Positions 48,200-54,531 of a stretch of DNA of 54,531 bases are shown in pieces. The stretch comes from Spirochaetales bacterium. Lineage in GTDB: Bacteria; Spirochaetota; Spirochaetia; DAHUYW01. The stretch lies in the NCBI GenBank assembly GCA_027314665.1, contig DAHVAK010000080.1:1-54531 (forward strand), written 5' to 3'. Every line of letters begins with the position of its first letter. The stretch's first letter is position 1. The translations under genes and the position numbers were made by a program. Under the pieces are notes generated by a model. It worked only from the letters and a program-made list of their open reading frames with translations. It searched no databases and was not told where the DNA came from.

Positions 48200-50188
48200 T
48201 CAGTCCGACGCTCTGAGGTAGTGAATGACGTCGATGACGGTGTTGACAAAAAGCGAGACGCTGATGAAGAGCCCGCCGTAGAGGGAATAGTACCACGCGA
48301 CGGTAAGATTCTTCAATCGAGCCTCCTCGGCGGAGCCCGGGATCGATTCCTGATACATCGTGCTGTAGCTCTGGAACAGGCTGTAGAAGGTAACCGGAAG
48401 GATCACCGAGACCGCAAAGGCCCCGAAAGAGGAGTAGAAGCGATCGCGGAGGGTGTTCGAGAAATCGCTCTTCTTGAAGAGATCGGGAAGCAGGCGAATC
48501 GAGGTCGACGGCGGACTGTCCGGCGAGAGGGTCCCGCTGTAGTCGAGGTAGTCCTTCCGGTGAAGGATGAGGGATACCGGACCGAAGGGGCGATCCACGA
48601 GGAGCGGAGTCGTGCCCTCCCACAGCGAATTGAGATAGACGTCGGCGCCCTGCGGATAGGTGACGATCGCAATCTCGTTGGCGGCGCTCCTCTTGAGGCT
48701 GATCGTGAGACTCTTCGTCGCGAGGGGTTCGATCTCGATCGACGCCCGCTCGACCGCGTAGCCGGGCGCCTCGACCCGAATCTCATGGCGCCCCGTAGAA
48801 AGAAAGCGCAGCTCGGTGTTCCCCACTCCATAGAAGCTCCCGTCGACGTACACCAGCGCCCCCGACGGCTCGACCGAGAGCCGTAGGGTTCCCCACTCGC
48901 GCCCGAGGACCTGGGTCGCAAGCGCGGTGATCGCGGCGTGGAGAGCGCCGAAGGCCTCGCTCGGACCGACGACCGTTCGGAAGGCGTAGGACTGAGCGCC
49001 AAGATCCGCGTTGTAGGCGCTCACTTCGACAATGAGATAGCCCTCCGCCTCGGTGATCCTTCCGGTGACGAGGAAATCGAGCCCCTCCTTTTTCGCCTCC
49101 GCGGCAGGCGATACCACCGGGTAGGGCAGAAGCTGTCCCACGCCTGCCGTCCCGGCCCCCGCCGTCGACGCCGCGCCCGGGGCTGCCGGGGTGCCCGGCG
49201 CCGTCGAAGGCGTCGCGCCCGCGGAAGGGGCCGTGGCCGCCGCTCCGGCGCCGGCCGTCGAAGGCGTCGCGCCCGCCGCAGGCGAGATGCTGGGCGTGCT
49301 CGCCGAAGGAGTCACCCCTGCCGCGCCGCCGGCCCTCCCCGACGCGGTCTCGAAGACCACCGGCTTCTCGTCCGCGATCACGACGAGGGCAGCATCGAGC
49401 TGCCTCAAATACTGAATCCGCTGCCGAGCGACCGCGATGGAGGCGTCGATCGACGAGAAGGGGCCCGACGCTCCGCTCGGGCTCGTCGCCGGCGGCGCGG
49501 CTGTGGTCGAGGGGGCAGTCGAGGAGCCGGAGGTGGGCGTCGCTGCCGTCGCGCTCGACGCAGCGGTCGTGGGGGAGGCGCTTGCTACCGCAGCGGGGAT
49601 CGCGGGGGTCGAAGAGGCCGCGGACGGCGAGCTCGGCTGGGTTCCGGTCGCCGTGGCGGCGCTGCCCGAAGGCGCGGAGGTGCCGGTTGAGCCAGCTGCC
49701 GTCGCGGCGCTCGTCGAAGTCTCGTAGAACAGCGCGCTTCGCTTTCGCTGGAGGTCCGTGAGAGAGAGCTCCGCCGCCTGCAGGGCATCCGCGACGATTC
49801 TTCGCTGGTAGGCGGCGCGCTCGCTCGCGTCGTAACGGTGGGTCGCGATCCCCGAAAGACCGTCGAAAATGAGCAGCGGGAGGCTCTCGCGCAGATAGTC
49901 GTTCTCGCTCGACAGATCGACCCCTTCAAAGAGCGTCACCCCAACCTTCCAGGTGGCTGAGGTGTCGACCGGAAGAGCGGTCGGAGAGGCGCTTGCGGCG
50001 GAGGGGCTCGAGGAAGGGGCAGAGGGAGTCGAAGGCGGTGTCATGGAGGAGGGAGTCGTCGTCGTGCTCGTCGTGAGGGGGTGATCGAAGGGACCCCCGG
50101 TGCTTCCGGAGGTCGTCGGAGTCGACTGGGCGTAGGCGGCGGCTCCGAAGAGAAGGAGGAGAAGGACAGCACGTGCGGGGCGGCTCAC
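48200..50188 (-). CDS. Exported PEGA-domain protein with long Ala/Ser/Thr/Pro-rich region
   Basis: A 662-residue protein. A signal-like N-terminus (VSRPARAVLLLLLFGAAAYAQ) comes first, then a Ser/Thr/Pro tract and a folded stretch around 90-160 (TWKVGVTLFEGVDLSSENDYL). Next is about 230 residues of low-complexity Ala/Gly/Ser/Thr/Pro. Two PEGA repeats follow (LRLSVEPSGALVYVDGSFYG; IAIVTYPQGADVYLNSLWEG). At the C-terminus are hydrophobic helices (SFGAFAVSVILPVTFYSLF; LYGGLFISVSLFVNTVIDVI). PEGA domains usually sit in envelope-facing surface or scaffold proteins. The GTG start (50186-50188) overlaps the cheY stop (GTGA). Confidence 0.75.
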   Translation of the reverse strand: MSRPARAVLLLLLFGAAAYAQSTPTTSGSTGGPFDHPLTTSTTTTPSSMTPPSTPSAPSSSPSAASASPTALPVDTSATWKVGVTLFEGVDLSSENDYLRESLPLLIFDGLSGIATHRYDASERAAYQRRIVADALQAAELSLTDLQRKRSALFYETSTSAATAAGSTGTSAPSGSAATATGTQPSSPSAASSTPAIPAAVASASPTTAASSATAATPTSGSSTAPSTTAAPPATSPSGASGPFSSIDASIAVARQRIQYLRQLDAALVVIADEKPVVFETASGRAGGAAGVTPSASTPSISPAAGATPSTAGAGAAATAPSAGATPSTAPGTPAAPGAASTAGAGTAGVGQLLPYPVVSPAAEAKKEGLDFLVTGRITEAEGYLIVEVSAYNADLGAQSYAFRTVVGPSEAFGALHAAITALATQVLGREWGTLRLSVEPSGALVYVDGSFYGVGNTELRFLSTGRHEIRVEAPGYAVERASIEIEPLATKSLTISLKRSAANEIAIVTYPQGADVYLNSLWEGTTPLLVDRPFGPVSLILHRKDYLDYSGTLSPDSPPSTSIRLLPDLFKKSDFSNTLRDRFYSSFGAFAVSVILPVTFYSLFQSYSTMYQESIPGSAEEARLKNLTVAWYYSLYGGLFISVSLFVNTVIDVIHYLRASD
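49200..49276 (-). repeat. Pair of 23-bp direct repeats within the PEGA-protein low-complexity region
   Basis: The same 23 bases occur at 49200-49222 and 49254-49276, offset by 54 bases (18 codons). They lie in a longer tract of near-repeats encoding Ala/Gly/Pro/Ser. Slippage here would change the linker length without shifting the frame. Confidence 0.75.
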
Positions 50189-50556
50189 TCGCGGACCTTG
50201 GCAACCTTCCTGACCGCGGAGACGATTCGCTCGGGCCGGAAGGGCTTGACGATGAAATCTCGCGCCCCATACTGGATCGCCCGAATGATGTACTCCTGCT
50301 GTCCGAGGGCGGAGCACATGATGACCCGCGCCTTGGGGTCGTAATCGACGATCCGCCGCAGGGATTCGATCCCGTCCATCACCGGCATGGTGATGTCCAT
50401 GAGCACGACATCCGGGCGGCGCTCCCGATAGAGCATGATCCCCTCCACCCCGTTCTCCGCCTCGCCGGCGACGCCGAATCCTGATGCCTCGATGATCTCG
50501 CGGATAGCGGTTCTCATGAATGACAGGTCGTCGACGACCAGGATTCGGATGCTCAT
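50185..50556 (-). CDS. CheY-like single-domain response regulator
   Basis: A 123-residue receiver domain with nothing attached. Acidic pocket: ILVVDDLSFMR with the DD pair at residues 8-9 or so. The phosphoacceptor aspartate is in VVLMDITMPVMDG, and the conserved Ser/Thr and Lys are in VIMCSALGQ and DFIVKPF. The ATG at 50556 overlaps the prfB stop (ATGA), and its stop overlaps the PEGA gene start. No histidine kinase or chemotaxis gene lies nearby, so the partner is unknown. The location between prfB and an envelope protein is unusual for a chemotaxis CheY. Confidence 0.9.
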   Translation of the reverse strand: MSIRILVVDDLSFMRTAIREIIEASGFGVAGEAENGVEGIMLYRERRPDVVLMDITMPVMDGIESLRRIVDYDPKARVIMCSALGQQEYIIRAIQYGARDFIVKPFRPERIVSAVRKVAKVRE

Positions 50557-51660
50557 GACGCCTTCGATGCCCAGGCCAGCTTGAGATACTCTTCGATGAA
50601 CGCGTCGATGTCGCCGTCCATCACCGATTGGATGTTTCCGGTTTCGTGCTTCGTCCGGTGATCCTTCACCATCGTGTAGGGCTGGAAGACGTAGGAACGG
50701 ATCTGGTTCCCCCACGAGATGTCCTTCTTCTCCTGCAGGAACTTCGCGTTCTCCTTCTCTTTCTCGGCTTTCAGATGCTCGTAGAGCCTCGAGCGAAGCA
50801 CCTTCATCGCATTCGCTTTATTCTTGTACTGGCTGCGCTCGTTTTGACACTGGACCACGATTCCCGTCTCGAGATGGGTTATCCGCACGGCGGAATCCGT
50901 CTTGTTCACCTTCTGGCCTCCGGCTCCTTGGGATCGATAGGTGTCGACGCGGATATCCTCCGGGCGAATGAGCACCGTAACCTCATCGTCGATGACCGGC
51001 GAGGCGTAGACCGAGGCAAAGGAGGTGTGACGGCGCGCGTTCGCGTCGAACGGGGAGATGCGCACCAGACGATGAACCCCGGTCTCGCCCTTCAGATAGC
51101 CGTGGGCGTACTCGCCGGTCACCTGAAGGGTCACCGACTTCACTCCCCCCTCGGCCTCAAGCAGATCGAGGGTCTCGAGCCCATAGCCGTGACGCTCGGC
51201 CCAGCGGGTGTACATCCGCAGGAGCATGGCAGCCCAATCGCAGGCTTCCGTCCCCCCTGCCCCGGCGTGAATGGTAAGGATCGCGTCGCTTTCGTCGAGC
51301 TCATCCCCCAGAAGCTCGAGGGTCCGGAGCCGCTCGAAGTGGACCGATATTTCGTTGAGAGAGCCGGAAAGCTCCTGCTCGACCGACTCATCTGCGCTTT
51401 CGTGCGCCAGGTGATAGAGCTCGTCGAGATCCTCGATCTCGCCCTTCAGCTTCTGCCACGGCTCGAAGCGCTCCCTCAGGCGCTTCAGCCGCCCAAGGAT
51501 CTTCTCCGCGTTTTCTCGGTTCTGCCAGAAGTCCTGGGTCGCGGTCGAGTTCTCGAGCTGCCCTATCTCGGTTCGAAGCCGATCGGGGTCAAAGACCCCT
51601 CCAGGTTTCGAGGATCGAGCTCTTGAGGGACGCAATGCGGGGCCCAAGATCGGAAAGCAT
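50553..51660 (-). CDS. prfB: Peptide chain release factor 2 (programmed +1 frameshift)
   Basis: RF2 recognises UGA/UAA and triggers peptide release. The gene starts at ATG 51660 (AAGGAG upstream). It reads 23 codons, MLSDLGPRIASLKSSILETW then RGL, to an in-frame TGA at 51589-51591, and continues in the +1 frame as DPDRLRTEIGQLE to the stop at 50553. The total is 368 residues. The main frame contains IHAGAGGTEACDWAAML, the anticodon-like region, GAGGQKVNKTDSAVRITH with the catalytic GGQ, and QNERSQYKNKANAM. This is the classic autoregulatory frameshift of bacterial prfB. cheY follows by ATGA overlap. Confidence 0.96.
51588..51594 (-). promoter_or_regulatory. RF2 programmed +1 frameshift site
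   Basis: The minus strand reads CTTTGAC, with an SD-like GGAGGGG just upstream (about 51596-51602). The stop is codon 24. Slow reading of UGA when RF2 is scarce permits the shift from CUU to UUU. Confidence 0.93.
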
Positions 51661-51694
51661 ATGATCTCCTTCGCCGAGAGCGGCGCGCACGCCG

Positions 51695-51967
51695 TCACGG
51701 TCGAACATTGATGCGTCGCCACCGCTTTTTTTCGAGGGCAGTGACGACGAAAAGCTCGTCGAGCGGGTACTGGTAGAACCGCACGATGTCGTAGTAGTCG
51801 GTCACCCGATCAATATCATGCTTGAGCCTCGCGAGGGTGTTCTCTTTGATCGTGTGGGACTCAAAAAGACTCACCGTTATCTGCGTGAGCCCGTACTGCT
51901 TGAAGAGCGTGTGGGCTGCCACCCGGTGATCGTCTTGGGAGAACTCGCCGACGACGGCCACAAACAT
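51695..51967 (-). CDS. Stand-alone Cas2-like protein
   Basis: A 90-residue protein with the ferredoxin-like layout of Cas2: first strand MFVAVVGEFSQDD, helix HRVAAHTLFKQYGLTQITVSLFE, helix TLARLKHDIDRVTDYYDIVRFYQYPLDELFVV. The spacing FKxYGLxxxxxSxFE is typical of Cas2. The metal-binding Asp at the end of strand 1 (usually VxYD) is Glu here (GEF). No cas1, other cas gene or repeat array is in the window, so a CRISPR role is unlikely; VapD-type or other nucleic-acid roles are possible. It precedes prfB on the same strand. Confidence 0.7.
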   Translation of the reverse strand: MFVAVVGEFSQDDHRVAAHTLFKQYGLTQITVSLFESHTIKENTLARLKHDIDRVTDYYDIVRFYQYPLDELFVVTALEKKRWRRINVRP

Positions 51968-52010
51968 GCTGTTAGCCTACCCATAACGAATTACCGTGTC
52001 AAATACCGTA

Positions 52011-52039
52011 TGGACGGAGGACGGTACATCGCCTATTAT
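52011..52039 (+). promoter_or_regulatory. Candidate promoter of the exported FN3-like protein, leaderless arrangement
   Basis: TGGACG (52011-52016), 17-base spacer, TATTAT (52034-52039). The ATG of the gene lies at 52047, 7 bases after the -10, and there is no Shine-Dalgarno. Confidence 0.5.
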
Positions 52040-52046
52040 AGTATGC

Positions 52047-53306
52047 ATGAAGAGGATTCCCCTGCTCTTCCTTGCGCTTGCGTTGACGATTCCCCTCTCG
52101 GCCCAGAGCGTCGGGAATGCGGTGACCTACGTGTCGCGGCTGCGCGCTGTCGTGGACGGACCCGACGTGAAGCTCTTTTGGAAGGACTCCGGCCTCCCGA
52201 ATGCGAGCTACGTGATCTACCGCTACAGCGAGGAGATCACCGCCGACAACCTCGCAAGCGCCACCAGGCTCGGCGTGGTTCCGTCGGGTAGGGAGTCGTA
52301 TATCGACACCCCGCCCGATGCGAAGAGCTACTACTACGCGGTATTCGCCCAAGACAGCTCCGGGCGGCTCTACGACCTCTTCATCCCCTTTCGCAACGTC
52401 ACCACCATGGGGGTCGCGGCCGCGCTTCCCGCGAGCGCGGCGGTCCGCTATGCGGAGGTCACGGATCTTGCCGCGAGGCGGGCCGGCGACGAGGTCATCC
52501 TCACCTTCCACAGCTCGAAGCCGGATCGACAGCTTGTGGTCTATCGAAATACCTCGCCCATCCAGAGCGTGAACGAGCTCCTCGGCTCGGTGAGCGTCGG
52601 CTTGATCCCGAGCTCTCAGAGCGAGTTCAAGGATAGCCCCATCGCCGGGATTCCCTACTACTATGCAATCGTGGACGCCCAAATGCTTGCTACCGGGTCC
52701 GTAAGCCTCGCGCTGGGGGCGAATGCAACCCGCAATCCGGTGGAGATTCCCCTGTCGACCTCGACCATCGGCGAATCGGAGTTTGCTGGAAAGCGCCTGC
52801 GCCCCCTTCCCTTCCTGGTGATCACTCCCGGCGGGGGCAGCGCGCCAGAGCTCGCCTCGCCGGGGGCGCTCGCCCCCGCGGCCAAGAGCCTCACTCCCGC
52901 TGCGCAGAGCGCCGTGGACTCCCTCCTTGGGAGCCTTCCGCCCCAGGCCGCAAAACCCCTCGCTCCGGTTCTCCTCGACGTCGACAAGGCCCCCTCTCCG
53001 AATGCCGGCGGCGACGAGCAAGCCCTCCTCGCGATCCTCTCAGGTCCCTTCGCCGCGAAGGATTGGGCCTCGGCGCAGCGCGGCCTGAAGAACTATCTCG
53101 CCATCCGACGCTCACGCGATCTCGAGCTCCGCGCACGCTTCTATCTGGGACAGTGCTACTACTTCGAGGGCGACTTCAGACGCTCGTTCATGGAGTTTCT
53201 CCTCGCCGAGGACAGCTTCTACACCGCGGTGCAGCCGTGGATAGCCTCGATCTTCGAGAAGCTTCACTCCGCCGGAGAGGCTACAGACGAGAGAACGACA
53301 GGGTGA
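52047..53306 (+). CDS. Exported protein with fibronectin-III-like repeats and a helical C-terminal domain
   Basis: A 419-residue protein of unknown function. It has a signal peptide (MKRIPLLFLALALTIPLSAQS). Two beta-sandwich, FN3-like units follow: LRAVVDGPDVKLFWKDSGLPNASYVIYRYSEE ... YIDTPPDAKSYYYAVFA and ATDL/ARRAGDEVILTFHSSKPDRQLVVYRNTSPI ... FKDSPIAGIPYYYAIVD. The C-terminal part is a TPR-like helical segment (AILSGPFAAKDWASAQRGLKNYLAI; ARFYLGQCYYFEGDFRRSFMEFLLAED). A Pro/Ala-rich linker joins the two. The ATG at 52047 was preferred to an in-frame ATG-less extension upstream. Its end overlaps the convergent GH57 gene by 26 bases. Confidence 0.75.
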   Translation: MKRIPLLFLALALTIPLSAQSVGNAVTYVSRLRAVVDGPDVKLFWKDSGLPNASYVIYRYSEEITADNLASATRLGVVPSGRESYIDTPPDAKSYYYAVFAQDSSGRLYDLFIPFRNVTTMGVAAALPASAAVRYAEVTDLAARRAGDEVILTFHSSKPDRQLVVYRNTSPIQSVNELLGSVSVGLIPSSQSEFKDSPIAGIPYYYAIVDAQMLATGSVSLALGANATRNPVEIPLSTSTIGESEFAGKRLRPLPFLVITPGGGSAPELASPGALAPAAKSLTPAAQSAVDSLLGSLPPQAAKPLAPVLLDVDKAPSPNAGGDEQALLAILSGPFAAKDWASAQRGLKNYLAIRRSRDLELRARFYLGQCYYFEGDFRRSFMEFLLAEDSFYTAVQPWIASIFEKLHSAGEATDERTTG

Positions 53307-54531
53307 TCGCGACCTCCCACTGCTCGCCGTGGGCAAGCTTCAGGCTCCACTGGGGCACGAAACAGGAGGACTGATAGGCGCGCGCAGTTCCGGTCAGGGT
53401 CCGCGAGACCGTTTCCACCGGAAGGCTCCACAGCTTGAAGGGCGCGGTCGCCGAGAGCGAGATGCCGACCTCGTTGACGAGATCGTTCACCGCGAGCTCC
53501 TGCATTTCGTCGACCGTGACCCGAGACAGCTCGATCGCGTGCCGCCGCTCCTCTTTCACCGAAGCGAGGGCAACGCCTTCTGCGGAGCCCGACGACAGGG
53601 CAAGGTTGATCTCCGAACCGAAGCAGACGCTTAAGGGATCGGGCGAGGTGTTCTCGATGGCGTAGCGCACAACGATGGAGCTTTTCTTGAAGGAGAAGCG
53701 CTTCGCAATCTCAATGGCGTATTCATGCTTCTTTACCTTTAGAAGTCCCGACGCCTTGAGGTGCAGCTCGTTGCGCTCGCGGTTGATGTCCTCCAGGGTG
53801 TAGGGACTTCCGATGAAGGGCCCGAGCTCGCTGTAGCTCATCCGATCAAAGGCGGCGATGCTCTCGGTCGGCAGGAAGAAATGATCGATGAAGGCCTTCC
53901 GCGAGTACCGGTCGAATACCATGCCGGGCCCTTCGCCGTGATAGGGCTCCCGGTGACGCGCCAGGGTATCAAGGTAGTTCCAGGCAGCGGGAACGTATTC
54001 CAGCTCGAAGAGCGTCCCGCCGACGAGATGAACGTAGCCGTTGATCTCGGTGCCGTGGTAGAGGTACTCCGCCTCGCCGTCCATGTCGAAATCCAGGGTG
54101 ACGAGCGAAGGCTTGAAGATCCCCTTCTCCCGCGTTACCTTCTCCGCTTCAATGAGCGCTCGATAGGCCGCCTTGCGCAATCGATTGTCGTAGATCCCGC
54201 CGTTGGGGCCATGCCATAGGGGGCTATGGCACTCTCCCTTCCAAAGCTCCTCTCGAGCCGCGCGTTTGCGATGACGATCGCCGCGCATCTGGTTCACCAG
54301 ATCGTGGGTGTAGAGGATCTTCGCATAGAGGATGTTGCTCTCGGGGTAGCGAGAAAGGAACTGCCGGAAATTTCCGCTCGTCGGCTGCGCGCCGCCCCTC
54401 CCTCCGTTCCTGGCCTTTGCATGCTCGATATCGCGAAAGAAGGTCGGGTCCCCCAACCACTCCATCATCTCGTCGTAGGTGGTGGAATTGAAGTAGCCCT
54501 TCTTCACCGGCCCGAACCGATCCGGCTGACG
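53281..54531 (-). CDS. GH57 family glucanotransferase/amylase, C-terminal part (runs off right edge)
   Basis: 417 codons open to the right edge of the window. The sequence is the C-terminal half of a GH57 4-alpha-glucanotransferase or alpha-amylase. It shows the DUF1925 segment (ILYAKILYTHDLVNQM, then ELWKGECHSPLWHGPNGGIYDNRLRKAAYRALIEAEK). The DUF1926 beta-sandwich follows (LVTLDFDMDGEAEYLYHGTEINGYVHLVGGTLFELEYV ... NYLDTLARHREPYH). The catalytic TIM-like domain with its Glu nucleophile lies beyond the edge. It would act on glycogen- or starch-type glucans in the cytoplasm. The CBM48-like domain at 15595-16221 is the only other glucan-related feature here. Confidence 0.88.
   Translation of the reverse strand, partial: RQPDRFGPVKKGYFNSTTYDEMMEWLGDPTFFRDIEHAKARNGGRGGAQPTSGNFRQFLSRYPESNILYAKILYTHDLVNQMRGDRHRKRAAREELWKGECHSPLWHGPNGGIYDNRLRKAAYRALIEAEKVTREKGIFKPSLVTLDFDMDGEAEYLYHGTEINGYVHLVGGTLFELEYVPAAWNYLDTLARHREPYHGEGPGMVFDRYSRKAFIDHFFLPTESIAAFDRMSYSELGPFIGSPYTLEDINRERNELHLKASGLLKVKKHEYAIEIAKRFSFKKSSIVVRYAIENTSPDPLSVCFGSEINLALSSGSAEGVALASVKEERRHAIELSRVTVDEMQELAVNDLVNEVGISLSATAPFKLWSLPVETVSRTLTGTARAYQSSCFVPQWSLKLAHGEQWEVAITLSFSRL

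Noticed and set aside
51695-53000. CRISPR array near the Cas2-like gene
   Set aside because: I looked for regularly spaced direct repeats of 25-40 bases on both sides and saw none.

Overview
The window is GC-rich bacterial chromosome with very tight gene packing. Many neighbours share ATGA or GTGA stop/start overlaps, and the few AT-rich spots are promoters. The gene set suggests a high-GC spirochaete: an ftsY-lolC-lolD-lolE block, mcsA-mcsB-clpC without ctsR, a roughly 500-residue GlyA, a DUF115/MptE-like (Maf-type) protein, PEGA proteins, and GT4 plus flippase lipid-type genes. This assignment is inferred from gene content and order; there is no rRNA or tRNA here to confirm it.

Layout. 1-2818 (minus): recO, thpR and a recJ that runs off the left edge. 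2999-5350 (plus): lon. 5408-9292 (minus): ilvD, a DHA2-type drug exporter and its MarR-type repressor, with matching palindromic operators at both promoters. 9325-13820 (minus): a CDP-alcohol phosphatidyltransferase, a flavodoxin-like lipoprotein, an NAD-epimerase-like protein, an AraC regulator and an unassigned Rossmann-like protein. 14087-14494 holds the eroded remains of a GH43 arabinofuranosidase. 14610-18688 (plus): an LsrG-like monooxygenase, then an ECF sigma factor, a membrane protein with an outward-facing CBM48-like domain (candidate anti-sigma) and three exported proteins. 18694-22469 (minus): GT4 glycosyltransferase, flippase-like membrane protein and glyA, the last preceded by a ZTP riboswitch. 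22696-26233: a TIM-barrel-like protein, DUF1015, tsaC and an FtsB/DivIC-like protein. 26450-33577: a very acidic protein, a GAF-like protein split by an A10 tract, the DUF115 protein, a MEMO-family protein, and a membrane protein with a degenerate GGDEF domain.

From 33574 to 51967 everything is on the minus strand. Read 5' to 3' it is: Cas2-like protein, prfB (with its programmed +1 frameshift), cheY, PEGA protein, ftsY, an exported repeat protein broken by an in-frame TAG, lolC, lolD, lolE, mcsA, mcsB, clpC, rnz, and a GldA/GldF/GldG/DUF4340 ABC cluster. The window closes with an exported protein (plus) and the C-terminal part of a GH57 glucanotransferase/amylase (minus, running off the right edge).

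Most noteworthy: the ECF sigma/CBM48 locus; an McsB homologue lacking the second Glu of NEEDH and the Cys of CPTN; an A10 tract that splits a conserved-looking gene; an in-frame amber codon in an operon gene; an orphan Cas2-like protein; and at least three promoters placed so that the start codon is the predicted transcript 5' end (leaderless).
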